Source: Streptomyces sp. TN58 (GTDB lineage: Bacteria; Actinomycetota; Actinomycetes; Streptomycetales; Streptomycetaceae). Taken from it: a stretch of 64,000 bases of DNA. Below, in pieces: positions 33,589-42,776 of the stretch. Every line of letters starts with the position of its first letter. Position 1 is the stretch's first letter. The stretch covers positions 62,001-126,000 of the forward strand of contig NZ_CP018870.1 of the NCBI RefSeq assembly GCF_001941845.1, in the 5' to 3' direction. Made by a program: the position numbers and the translations under genes. A model generated the notes under the pieces. That model ran no database searches, was not told the origin of the DNA, and saw nothing but the letters and a program-made list of their open reading frames with translations.

Positions 33589-33903
33589 TCAGGGGCAGGA
33601 CCGCTTGAGGTTCGCCTCGGCGGTGGCGCGTGCGGTCCGGGCGAGGCCGGCGAACTGGCCGGCGAGTGCCTCCAGTACGTCCGGGCGCAGGCGGTAGTAG
33701 ACGAGCCTCCCGCACGGCTCCGTGTCCACGACCCCGGCCTCGCGCAGCACCTTCATGTGGTTGGACAGGTTCGTCTGCTTCGCGCCCGTTTCCTCCACGA
33801 GGTGGGTGGTGCACAGCGTCTCCTGCGCGAGGAGAGTCACGATCTTGAGCCGGAGCGGGTCGGCCAGCACCCGGATCAGTTCGGTGTCGACTGACGTCAG
33901 CAT
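33589..33903 (-). CDS. arsR: ArsR-family arsenic repressor (locus A)
   Basis: 104 residues from ATG at 33903 (MLTSVDTELIRVLADPLRLK). Winged helix: IVTLLAQETLCTTHLVEETG, AKQTNLSNHMKVLREAGVVD, TEPCGRLVYYRL. The Cys in LCTTHL and in the EPCGR turn, plus CP at the C-terminus, could form the arsenite site. It starts about 18 bases from a perfect 30-bp palindrome shared with arsC, so autorepression plus arsC control is expected. Forms an operon with the aquaporin (42-bp gap). Confidence 0.88.
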   Translation of the reverse strand: MLTSVDTELIRVLADPLRLKIVTLLAQETLCTTHLVEETGAKQTNLSNHMKVLREAGVVDTEPCGRLVYYRLRPDVLEALAGQFAGLARTARATAEANLKRSCP

Positions 33904-33920
33904 GCGCTGATACTGTCATA

Positions 33921-33950
33921 TCAGCCCAGGCTGATATCAGCCTGGGCTGA
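33921..33950. promoter_or_regulatory. 30-bp perfect palindrome, ArsR operator
   Basis: TCAGCCCAGGCTGAT followed immediately by its exact complement, in the 119-bp arsR-arsC divergent region. It is itself made of two shorter TCAGCC...GGCTGA dyads, so it may bind two ArsR dimers. Direct evidence of the dyad; ArsR binding is inferred from position. Confidence 0.8.
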
Positions 33951-34022
33951 ACTGTCTGGCCGATGCGCGGCTTTCGTCCCTCCCGGCGTGCCGACGGTCG
34001 CCCGCTCCCGAAGGAAGAGCCG

Positions 34023-34442
34023 ATGTCCGCCACCCCGCTCGCGTCCGTGCTGTTCGTCTGCATCCACAACGCCGGCCGCTCCCAGATGGCGGCCGGGTTC
34101 CTGCGCCACCTCGCCGGCGACCGCGTCGAGGTCCGCTCTGCCGGATCGATGCCCGGCGACCGGATCAACCCCTCCGCGGTCGCCGCGATGGCCGAGCTGG
34201 GCATCGACATCTCCGGCCAGACCCCCAAGGTCCTCACCCCTGAGGCCGCCCAGGCCTCCGACTACATCATCACCATGGGCTGCGGCGACGCCTGCCCGTA
34301 CTTCCCCGGCAAGACCTACCTCGACTGGCAGCTCGAAGACCCCGCCGGCCAGGGTGTCGAAGCCGTCCGCCCCATCCGCGACGAGATCAGGACCCTCGTC
34401 GAGGGCCTGATCTCCGAGATCGACACCAGCCGGCAGGCATAG
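34023..34442 (+). CDS. arsC: Arsenate reductase, LMW-phosphatase type
   Basis: 139 residues from ATG at 34023 with GGAAGAG upstream (MSATPLASVLFVCIHNAGRS). The P-loop CIHNAGRS (residues 13-20) is the CX5R active site of LMW-PTP arsenate reductases. The resolving Cys pair appears near TMGCGDACPYFPGKTYLDWQ (about residues 82-101), and DP follows in LEDPAGQ. The family reduces arsenate with thioredoxin or mycoredoxin; arsenite would then leave by the aquaporin. Terminated by two hairpins. Confidence 0.92.
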   Translation: MSATPLASVLFVCIHNAGRSQMAAGFLRHLAGDRVEVRSAGSMPGDRINPSAVAAMAELGIDISGQTPKVLTPEAAQASDYIITMGCGDACPYFPGKTYLDWQLEDPAGQGVEAVRPIRDEIRTLVEGLISEIDTSRQA

Positions 34443-34444
34443 CC

Positions 34445-34505
34445 CACGCCCGCGCGGGCGTGACCGTCGACCGCCTGCCCCACCGGAGACTCCGGCGGGG
34501 CAGGC
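34445..34505. terminator. Two tandem hairpins after arsC
   Basis: First: CACGCCCGC and its complement with no loop base to spare (34445-34462). Second: CGCCTGCCCC paired to GGGGCAGGCG with an inner CCGG stem (34472-34505). They separate arsC from the convergent histidine kinase gene. Confidence 0.7.
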
Positions 34506-34624
34506 GCGCATGCCGCATCGCGGTACCCCTCTGGCAGACCGCCGCTGGGGGCGGCGTCCAGCCGGCCGAGTACAGCGCATGGGTCGCCTCCGCCCGCGCT
34601 CCGGGGACGGGCCATCACACCGTT

Positions 34625-35899
34625 TCAGCCACCGGACGAACCGCGTCCGCCGTCCAGGTCGAGGGTGGCGACCGCGCCCCCCTCCGGAGCGTTCGCGAAG
34701 GACAGCCTGGCGCCGAGGACCTTCGCCTGCCCGAGGGCGATGGTCAGGCCGAGTCCGTGTCCGCGCCCCCGTTCGGGGCTTCCGGTACGGAAGCGCTGTG
34801 GGCCTTGGGTGAGCAGCGCGGTGGGGTAGCCGGGGCCCTGGTCCCGTACGAGGATGCGCGCGCCGGTGTCGGTGGCCTCCACGGTGACGTGGACGGGGTC
34901 GGCTCCGTGCCGGTGTGCGTTGGTGACGAGGTTGACCACGATGCGTTCCACCCGGCGCGGGTCGGTCTCCAGGATCGGGGTGGCACGGATCGCCACGGCG
35001 GTCGGTGTGCCCGTGCGGCGGACGATGTCGGTGACCAGTTCATCCAGCGGCACCGCGTCGGTCCGGGCCTGTTCGGCTCCGGCGTCGAGCCGGGAGATTT
35101 CCAGGAGGTCCTCGACCAGCCCGTTCAGGGCCCGGGCCCGGTCCCGGACGAGTTCGGCCGCCTCGTCGCCGTCGGGGAGGAGACCGGCTGCGGTGGACAG
35201 CCCCATCAGCGGGGTGCGCAGTTCGTGCGCGACGTCGGCGGTGAAGCGGCGCTCGCCCTCCAGCTTGTGCTGCAGGGCCGCAGCCATCTCGTCCACGGCC
35301 GCCGACATCTCGGTGATCTCGTCTCGGGCCCGGCCGCCCGGTCCGATCCGGGCGTCGAGGTCGCCGTCGGCGATGGCCCGGGCCGTGCGGGATCCCCGGC
35401 GCAGCCTGCGGTTCATCGGTTCGGTGGCGAGGGCGGCGAGCGGTACGACGACCAGGAGGGCGGCGAGCACGGCTTTGACGATGCTGCGGTCCAGGAGCTG
35501 GAGGCCGCGTACCTCGGAGCTCATGTCGGTCCGGGCGACGAGTACCCGGCCGTCGTCGACGGGCATGGCCGCCCACATCCAGTACCAGTTGGGGGGTTTG
35601 CGGTCGTTCCAGGTCGCGTACAGAGCGGCCGGGTCCTTGGCGGCCAGCGCCCGGGCGAGCGGTGCGTCGAGCCGCTCCGGGGTGAGGACTTCGACTTCGA
35701 GCGGCGCGCTGCCCGTGCGGGTGTACTCGCGCTCCGCGGCCGCCAGGCGCGCGGAGAGGCGTTCGTTCCCGGTGTGTTCACCTCGGTCGGCCATCGCCTG
35801 GTGGACGAGGACGCCGATCACGGCGGCCACGGCGCAGCAGGCGGCCGCGGTCAGGGCGGCTATCTTCCAGCGCAGGGCGCGCGGGTTGAGGAGTGTCAT
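34625..35899 (-). CDS. Sensor histidine kinase (CseC-like)
   Basis: 424 residues from ATG at 35899 (MTLLNPRALRWKIAALTAAA). TM1 is about 13-32; an extracytoplasmic segment carries NDRKPPNWYWMWAAMPVDDG; TM2 is about 142-160; HAMP follows (RRGSRTARAIADGDLDARIG). DHp motif: ADVAHELRTPLMGLS with the phosphorylated His. HATPase: NLVTNAHRHG (N box), DQGPGYP (G1), GRGHGLGLTIA (G2). Pairs with the upstream response regulator (16-bp gap). N-terminal layout recalls CseC of the Streptomyces SigE envelope-stress system, by resemblance only. Confidence 0.85.
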   Translation of the reverse strand: MTLLNPRALRWKIAALTAAACCAVAAVIGVLVHQAMADRGEHTGNERLSARLAAAEREYTRTGSAPLEVEVLTPERLDAPLARALAAKDPAALYATWNDRKPPNWYWMWAAMPVDDGRVLVARTDMSSEVRGLQLLDRSIVKAVLAALLVVVPLAALATEPMNRRLRRGSRTARAIADGDLDARIGPGGRARDEITEMSAAVDEMAAALQHKLEGERRFTADVAHELRTPLMGLSTAAGLLPDGDEAAELVRDRARALNGLVEDLLEISRLDAGAEQARTDAVPLDELVTDIVRRTGTPTAVAIRATPILETDPRRVERIVVNLVTNAHRHGADPVHVTVEATDTGARILVRDQGPGYPTALLTQGPQRFRTGSPERGRGHGLGLTIALGQAKVLGARLSFANAPEGGAVATLDLDGGRGSSGG

Positions 35900-35915
35900 G
35901 GGTGGGGACGGCCCC

Positions 35916-36704
<789 letters not shown>

Positions 36705-36743
36705 TTGTGTGGTCCATCCTAGTCAGTGGGGTCTGTGGTGCGG

Positions 36744-37799
36744 TCACAGCCGGAGGGAGGCCGCGACGGGGAGGTGGTCGCTGCCGGTAGCGGGGAGGGT
36801 CCACGAGGAGGTCGTGCTCATCCCCTTCACCAGGATCTGGTCGATGCGGACCAGGGGGAACGGAGCGGGCCAGGTGAAGCCGAAGCCGGCGCCCGCCTCG
36901 CGCTGTGCGGAGGTCAGCTGGGAGGTCACCGGTCGCAAAGCCGTGTCGTCCGCCGTCCCGTTGAAGTCACCCATCACGACGACCCGGGCCAGCGGCTCCG
37001 CCCGTACGGCCGCGGCCAGCTTCCGGGCGGCATCGTTGCGGCGGTCGGTGGTGAATCCGGCGTCGGGGGTCAGGCGTACCGAAGCGAGGTGGGCGGCGAA
37101 GACCGCGACGGGGCCGTGGGGGGTCTCGACGGTGGCTCGTACGGCTCGCGTCCACGGCATGATCGGCACCGCTTCCACGCCGTTCAGCGGGTGCTTGCTC
37201 CACAGTCTGACGCCGAGGGTGTCGGAGCTGTACGGATAGCCGGCGGCGAGCTCGCGCTCGTAGGCGGGCGTGGCTTTCGAGGACATCTCCTGCAGGGCCA
37301 GCACGTCCGCGCCCGATGCGGCGAGGGCTCGCGCGGTCCGCGCCGGATCGGGGTTGTCCTCGTCCACGTTGTGGCTTACCACGGTGAAGTGGCCGCCGCC
37401 GGACCGCTCCGACCGCTCGGTTCGCTCGGTTCGCTCGGTTCGCTCGGTTCGCTTGTCGGCGAGGGTCCCGCCGAAAAGGCAGGCCCAGACGGTCGCGGGG
37501 GCCAGGACGGCGACGGCGGCGAGCCGGGAGCGGCGTACCGCCGCCGCCACGAGGAGGACGGGGACGCTCAGGCCGGCCCAGGGCAGGAAGGTCTGGACCA
37601 GGCTGCCGAGGTTGACGGCCGCGTTCGGGATCCAGGTGTGCAGGGCCATGGTCAGGGCCGCGCACACCGCGCCGGCGGCGATCAGCAGGCCGCGGCCGGT
37701 GGGCACGCGTACGCGGCAGCGGATGGCGGACGGAGGCGGAGGCGGGGCAGGCGGCTCCGCTTTCCTGGAGGCCTTGGAACGGTACGGAGTGCTCAGCAC
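36744..37799 (-). CDS. Membrane endonuclease/exonuclease/phosphatase (EEP) family protein
   Basis: 351 residues from GTG at 37799 with GGAAGG upstream (VLSTPYRSKASRKAEPPAPP). Three hydrophobic spans at about 36-110 (LIAAGAVCAALTMALHTWIP, FLPWAGLSVPVLLVAAAV, LAAVAVLAPATVWACLFGGT). A linker of repeated Glu-Arg-Thr triplets follows, then the EEP domain: FTVVSHNVDEDNPDPARTAR, DVLALQEMSSKATP (catalytic Glu), VVMGDFNGTADD and TGSDHLPVAASL (catalytic His). A phosphodiesterase or phosphatase of phospholipid or nucleic acid type, probably periplasmic. Likely upstream gene of the two-component operon. Confidence 0.85.
   Translation of the reverse strand: MLSTPYRSKASRKAEPPAPPPPPSAIRCRVRVPTGRGLLIAAGAVCAALTMALHTWIPNAAVNLGSLVQTFLPWAGLSVPVLLVAAAVRRSRLAAVAVLAPATVWACLFGGTLADKRTERTERTERTERSERSGGGHFTVVSHNVDEDNPDPARTARALAASGADVLALQEMSSKATPAYERELAAGYPYSSDTLGVRLWSKHPLNGVEAVPIMPWTRAVRATVETPHGPVAVFAAHLASVRLTPDAGFTTDRRNDAARKLAAAVRAEPLARVVVMGDFNGTADDTALRPVTSQLTSAQREAGAGFGFTWPAPFPLVRIDQILVKGMSTTSSWTLPATGSDHLPVAASLRL
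37414..37449. repeat. 9-bp tandem repeat in the EEP linker
   Basis: Four perfect copies of CGCTCGGTT, with degenerate flanking units on both sides, encoding alternating Glu-Arg-Thr on the reverse strand. Unit length is a multiple of three, so copy changes keep the frame. Confidence 0.85.
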
Positions 37800-38124
37800 G
37801 GCATCTGCCTTCCGGTGTCTCGTAAGCCGGTGATCCGGTACCGGCACAGCGTCGGCGAGGCGGGCTTCCAGGGCGTCAGGAGGCCCCTTCGCGGGGCCCG
37901 CAGTTGCGTTTCAGCTGGGTATCGGTCATGCGGAGTGCTCCGGTTCAAGCGGCCATCCCCTGCGGCCAAGGAAGCTGCCTGGCCTTAGTCGTTCGCGAAC
38001 GCCTCCGCCACGGCTTCCAGGTGAGCGGTACTGCAGATGCCTCGGCGGCAACAGCTGCGGCGGGCGAGATCGGGGGGCCAGCGATTGCTTCGAGGTGTCA
38101 GTGCTGCCCGGCATAGTGCCGGGC
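37800..38124. other. Divergent intergenic region, no gene
   Basis: 325 bases between the EEP gene and the HEAT-repeat gene. Contains a short dyad GTTCGCGAAC at about 37991-38000; no gene supported. Confidence 0.45.
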
Positions 38125-40335
38125 ATGATCAACGACTTGGGAAGCATCGACTGGGCGTCCCTCGGCCACGCCTACGGGCCGGCCGGTGATGTTCCGCAAT
38201 GGCTGCGCGGCATGGCTTCGCCCGATGAAGAGGTCCGGGAGAAGGCGTTCGGCAGCTTCTACGGCGCGGCCCATCATCAGGGGGACGTGTATCCGTGCAC
38301 GGTGGCCAGTCTGCCGTTTCTGTTCGACATGGCCGACAGCCCTTCCACACCTGATCGGGCGTCGGTGGTCGCGCTGATCGTGAGCATCGGCCGGGAAGCC
38401 GTCGATCGGGACGAGGTGGGCGGTGTATGGATCGGCATCGACGGTGAGGAGACCACTGCCTACCAGGACGCCGCGGCGCTGGTGCGCGGGCGTGGCGAGG
38501 TGTTCGTCGGCTACGCCTGTGATGCGGACGCGCGAGTGCGTTCGGCCGCGATCGCGGGACTGGGGTTGTTCCTGGACGACGCCGAGCGGGCGGTAGGGGT
38601 CCTTCGGGACCGGCTCGACGCCGGGGGCGGTGTCATGGAGCGGCTGCTGGTGATCAGGACGATGGGCGATCTGGCGCTGCGGCTCCCGGCGGCTCGGGAA
38701 CCAGCGCGGGCATGGTTCGATCTCCTCGCCGACGGCTTGGCGGTGGATGCCGATGTCCGTCTTGCGGCGCTCGTGCAGCGGGCACGCTGCGTCCCCGAGT
38801 CCATCGACGCCACCACGGTGCCCACCGCGATCGGGCTCCTCCGACGGATCACGCCGAGGTCCCTGCCCGAGGAGAGCGGGGAAGCAGACGTGAGCCCGGG
38901 GTCGACGACGGGGCCGTGCACGTGTGCTCCCGAGGCCGGGCCGGGCCCTGGTGTTCCCGGGCACGTTGCGGCAGCCTTCGCCGACCTCGAACGCCGCGGC
39001 CGGGTCCACGCGTCGACCACGTCCCTGCTGGTGACCTTCCACGAGGTCCTCGACGCGCGTGTCGAGGACCGGGCCGCTCTGCTCTGCGAGCAGCTGCGCA
39101 GCCCGGATGCGGCCACCCGGTACGACGCGATCGACATGGCACGCAAGCTGATCACCTCCTGGCGGGGAGACCACACTCCTCTGGTGCGGCTCCTCGCCGA
39201 GTGCCTGCTGCCGCGCGACTCCTACACGTCGGCGGCTGCGGCCGAGGCGCTCGGGGCCTTGGGCCGGCTTGCCGAACCGGCCCGGGAAGCCCTCGCCGAC
39301 TACGTCACCACCCACCGCATCACACAACGACCGGATGCCTGGGCCAGCCCCCACGCCGAACTGCGCCGCGCCCACCAGCAGGCGGTCCTGGCACTCGCCG
39401 AACTCGGCGACGAGCGAGCCCTGCCCGGGCTGCTGACCGCACTGGACACCGGCATCGACGCCTGGCGCGCCGTGAACGCGGCCCGCCTGATGCCCCAGGC
39501 CGCCGCGGAACTCACGCCCCGGCTCATCCGCCTCCTCGCCGGAATCGACCCCTCCCGCGAATGGCCCGACGTCAGTCCCACCTCTCTCGCTTCTGCGCTC
39601 GCCGCACTCGGCGACCCGGCCGCCGTGCCCGCGCTCATCGGCGCCGTCAATGCCGCCGTCCAGCGGGGGCAGTGGCACACGGCCGCACCCGTCGTGAAGG
39701 CGCTCGCATCGTTCGGCCCCCGCGCCGTCACCGCCCTGGAGACCGTCCGCCCCCTCGCCGAGGTGGAGGATCAGGGAACTCGTACGGCCGCGACCAGTGC
39801 CGTCTGGGAACTTGAGCGCCGTCCCGAGCAGGTCGTTCCGCTGCTGCAACGCCTCCTCGACGACAAGCGGAACTCCGACGCGGTCAACCTTGCCGGCCGG
39901 ATCGGGCCTCCCGCCGCGGCCGTGCTGCCGCGCCTGCGCCAGATGCTGAACGACCAACTCGAACAGAACGCGCGAAACGAGCAGGACGGTTCCGCCGTGC
40001 TGAACGACTCCTGGACCCTGGTCCATGTGGCGTCAGCGCTCTGGGACATCGGCGGGGAGGACGAAGCCCCCGCCGTCGTCCCGGCGCTGCTGGCCGCCTG
40101 GAAGGACAACGACTCCACCGCACGCCATGCCGTCGCCTGCCTCAACCGCATGGGCCGGGCAGCGCACCCCGCCCTCCCCCAGGTCCGCTCCGCGCTCGTA
40201 CAGCCCCGCCGTGGGGGAAGCCCCTGGGGATGGAGCATCGCCGTCGACCTGGAGATCCAGCGCACCTGCCGTTCCATCCTGACGCGTGCGCAAGCCCCCG
40301 GGCCGTCTCCTGACCGGAATGAGGCCGCCCCGTGA
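38125..40335 (+). CDS. HEAT-repeat protein
   Basis: 736 residues from ATG at 38125 (MINDLGSIDWASLGHAYGPA); an upstream in-frame start at 38095 is less likely. Helical repeats run throughout: PSVVALI-type early repeats, VRSAAIAGLGLFLDDAERAV, LAALVQRARCVPESI, then after residue 300 clear HEAT units (HQQAVLALAELGDERALPGL, ASALAALGDPAAVPALIGAV, LVHVASALWDIGGEDEAPAV, ARHAVACLNRMGRAAHPALP). No catalytic domain. The N-terminal 70 residues (HHQGDVYPCTVASLPFLFDM) occur in Streptomyces PBS-lyase/HEAT proteins. Probably a protein-interaction scaffold. Confidence 0.8.
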   Translation: MINDLGSIDWASLGHAYGPAGDVPQWLRGMASPDEEVREKAFGSFYGAAHHQGDVYPCTVASLPFLFDMADSPSTPDRASVVALIVSIGREAVDRDEVGGVWIGIDGEETTAYQDAAALVRGRGEVFVGYACDADARVRSAAIAGLGLFLDDAERAVGVLRDRLDAGGGVMERLLVIRTMGDLALRLPAAREPARAWFDLLADGLAVDADVRLAALVQRARCVPESIDATTVPTAIGLLRRITPRSLPEESGEADVSPGSTTGPCTCAPEAGPGPGVPGHVAAAFADLERRGRVHASTTSLLVTFHEVLDARVEDRAALLCEQLRSPDAATRYDAIDMARKLITSWRGDHTPLVRLLAECLLPRDSYTSAAAAEALGALGRLAEPAREALADYVTTHRITQRPDAWASPHAELRRAHQQAVLALAELGDERALPGLLTALDTGIDAWRAVNAARLMPQAAAELTPRLIRLLAGIDPSREWPDVSPTSLASALAALGDPAAVPALIGAVNAAVQRGQWHTAAPVVKALASFGPRAVTALETVRPLAEVEDQGTRTAATSAVWELERRPEQVVPLLQRLLDDKRNSDAVNLAGRIGPPAAAVLPRLRQMLNDQLEQNARNEQDGSAVLNDSWTLVHVASALWDIGGEDEAPAVVPALLAAWKDNDSTARHAVACLNRMGRAAHPALPQVRSALVQPRRGGSPWGWSIAVDLEIQRTCRSILTRAQAPGPSPDRNEAAP

Positions 40336-40458
40336 GGTCTGGCCTGACGCGGTCGGCCCCGGGGGCCACCGGCCGGGTACTCGACGGGCCGGCTGGTCCT
40401 CGGGAACTTGAGTACACGTACTCATGCGGTCGGGGGCCGCTTGCCGCAGGCTGTGATC

Positions 40459-40602
40459 ATGAACCAGCGCCAGTGGAAACCTGCCGGCCACCGTCGCGGT
40501 GTGGAGCGTGTGGCCATGGCTGTCTTGGCGGTGGCTGCCGTGTTGCTCGCTGCGGGTGCGATCACCTTCACCTTCATGATCGTGGTCTACGCCCTCGCCT
40601 GA
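40459..40602 (+). CDS. Very small membrane protein
   Basis: 47 residues from ATG at 40459 (MNQRQWKPAGHRRGVERVAM). A basic N-terminus then a single hydrophobic span MAVLAVAAVLLAAGAITFTF with a C-terminal MIVVYALA. Typical one-span micro-protein. It lies between the HEAT-repeat gene and a protease pseudogene. Confidence 0.5.
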   Translation: MNQRQWKPAGHRRGVERVAMAVLAVAAVLLAAGAITFTFMIVVYALA

Positions 40603-40654
40603 GGCGGTACGGGCAAATCCTCGCCGTTTCGTCGGCGGTTCGGCGTGCAACGGG

Positions 40655-41184
40655 ATGCGCCACCGCATGGCGTACCAGCACCTTGCGGCAAGTACGTCGA
40701 CGCGGGTCGTGGCGTACGGCGGGGCCATGGTCGTCGCGGCCGGGGTCTGGGCGGGCATGGCAGTGCCGGCGGCCGCCGCCGACAGCGACCTGCCGGAGTA
40801 GTCGCGAAGACACGAGCCTGGGAGATGTGGAAGGTGGCGGACGGCGCCGGCATCACGGGGGCCGCCATCGACAGCGGCGTCAAAGATCTTCCGGAGCTGG
40901 AGGGAAGGGTCCCTCCGGGCGTCTCGGTCATGGAGCCGCCGCCGGTCAGCCGCCCGGATGAGAAGTGTCCGCCGCACGTTTTCCATGGGCACGGGACCAC
41001 CATGACCGCAGCGATCGTCGGTGACGGCTGCGGGGCCCGCAGGGCCTGGCTCATCCCGAACGCCAGGGTCATGCCCGTCCGTCCCAGCATCGGCACGCCC
41101 ATGGCGTTCGGTGCGATCGGTGAAGCCGCCGGCACTCGGGTGCCGCTGTGGCCGTGCCGGCCGGCGGTACGCGCTGCTCGATGA
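40655..41184 (+). pseudogene. S8 subtilisin-like protease (mycosin-type), truncated and frameshifted
   Basis: Starts MRHRMAYQHLAASTSTRVVA with a signal peptide ending PAAAADSDLPE, then the frame shifts by one at about 40797. The next frame reads RAWEMWKVADGAGITGAAID, SGVKDLPELEGRVPPGVSV, with the catalytic Asp in AIDSGV and His in HVFHGHGTTMTAAIVGDG. The sequence then degenerates and stops; the Ser-containing C-terminal half and membrane anchor are missing. It resembles the type VII secretion-associated mycosins of Streptomyces. Confidence 0.75.
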
Positions 41185-41223
41185 GCAAAAACTGCGGGTG
41201 CTGCCGCCGGTAGGGTGGCGGCA

Positions 41224-41829
41224 ATGCGAATGAAGATCATCACGGCGCTCGGTGCCGTGTGCCTGCTGGCCACCGGATGCGGCGGCGGTACCGGCACCGG
41301 CGCGAAGCAGGAACCGATAGGTCCGCTGCTGCCGCAGAAGCTGACGAAGCCGGAGATGGGAAGCCTCGAACCGACGGCCTCGCCGGCCGCCGACGCCGCC
41401 TTCGCCGAGAACGTGATCTACGAATTGCAGCGCAAGACCCTCACGATGGCCAACGCCACCGGTGCGCTCACCGGCGAGTGCCCGAAGGACATGGAGTCCA
41501 AGCCGGGTACGACGGTCACGTGCACCGTCACCTATGAAGGCGTGCAAGTCGCCTGGAACGTGACCATCGGCGAGAAGGGCTGGTCCCAGAACGTCGTGGA
41601 GTACACGGCCTTCCCCGCCCAGGGCCTGGTGACCCGCGACGGCGTCGCACGCCTCATGTTCGGCAACGACTCCACCCTCGACTACGCCTTGTGCAACGAC
41701 ATCCCCAAGGCCGTACTCGTTCCCTTCGGCAAGACCGAGTACAAGTGCGAGAAGGTCTCGCAGGGCAAGGAACCGGTCGGCTACAACCAGACCGTTCACA
41801 TCACCACCACCGGTCTCATGGTCCACTGA
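41224..41829 (+). CDS. Lipoprotein, DUF4333-like
   Basis: 201 residues from ATG at 41224 (MRMKIITALGAVCLLATGCG). Lipobox LLATGC (residues 14-19) marks lipid attachment on Cys 19. Mature part: low-complexity linker, then EFAENVIYELQ-type helix, TGECPKDMESKPGTTVTCTV, TYEGVQVAWNVTIGEKGW, the CPxDxxxxxGxxxxCxV pattern of DUF4333 domains, and a C-terminal extension with NDIPKAVLVPFGKTEYKCEK. An extracytoplasmic lipoprotein of unknown role. It directly follows the protease pseudogene. Confidence 0.75.
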   Translation: MRMKIITALGAVCLLATGCGGGTGTGAKQEPIGPLLPQKLTKPEMGSLEPTASPAADAAFAENVIYELQRKTLTMANATGALTGECPKDMESKPGTTVTCTVTYEGVQVAWNVTIGEKGWSQNVVEYTAFPAQGLVTRDGVARLMFGNDSTLDYALCNDIPKAVLVPFGKTEYKCEKVSQGKEPVGYNQTVHITTTGLMVH

Positions 41830-42690
41830 CCACACGGCGTCGCCCGATTGCTCAGTAGCCCGCTCAGCAGAGCTGACCCACTCCCCCATGTCATCGGCCT
41901 CCTCCGCGCCGACAGCCGACAGCCGACAGTCATCGCCTGCTCAGCTGTCCGGCTCGGTGGCTGAACGGTCAGCGCCCCGTGTGCGCAGCCATGTGGGCCG
42001 TCGCGGGGTGAGGCGCCGGCCCGTACGGTTCCGTCACGCGGTTATGGGTCGCTTCACGCACTCCGGCGCACCACCGCACGCATTTCTTCGCTGGCTCACC
42101 CGGGCGGGGTGGACGGGGGTGGTGTCAACGTCGCGACTCCCCCGCGTCGCCGAGAACTTCGCCCCCGTCCACGGGTCCGGGCGGGGCTGCGGTGAGATGC
42201 CCGGCGACCTGCCGTGCCGTGGCTGTGTCCGGGCGCAGTGGAGCCGTCCGACCGGCGGCGCGAGCGCCCCAACTGCCCCCGTGCTGCGCACGGTCGGCGG
42301 TGGTCTCGTCGACCGGTCGGTGAACACGAGGCGGAAGTAGATCGGCGCGACGAGGGTCTCACACCGCCTGACCCTGAACCCTGGCCGTCGAGGCGCAGTT
42401 CGGCGCGGCGCCGGGCGCGAGCACCCGCAAGGACCTGCCGCCCTGTCACCCGGCTTTTCGTACGGGGCCGGCGGAGGACCTGCGGCGGCCATACGGCCGG
42501 TGATCGCGCGAGTTCTGAGACACCCTTCTCTTCACACATCTCTGCATCAAGCCAGCCTTAAGGGATCGTTAAGCCGAAGGCCGCAAGGAGAAAACCGCAG
42601 TTCAGGGGCGTGCGAGGGGTGGCGTCTGACGTTGCCATGACGGTTACCCCTCCGTAATACTCGCTGTCTCGGGTGACATTGCGTCACGCT
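41830..42690. other. Long intergenic region upstream of the glucanases
   Basis: About 860 bases. Frames on both strands are partly open (forward 41888-42340, reverse around 42130-42345 with PDTATARQVAGHLTAAPPGP) but without start signal and domain. The last 150 bases, with lower GC and TTAAGGGATCGTTAAG, are the probable glucanase promoter region. Confidence 0.45.
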
Positions 42691-42704
42691 TGAGAGCGCT
42701 CTCG
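42691..42704. promoter_or_regulatory. LacI-family operator-like palindrome before GH16
   Basis: TGAGAGCGCTCTCG contains the perfect 12-bp palindrome GAGAGCGCTCTC, close to the GAGCGCTC core bound by Streptomyces LacI-family sugar regulators such as CebR. It is 73 bases before the GH16 start. Confidence 0.65.
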
Positions 42705-42776
42705 AACCCACCCGTCGTTCTTCACGGCTCGCCCGGCCTGGTCCCGGTCCCCCCTCCTCCGTCCAGACAAGGAAGC

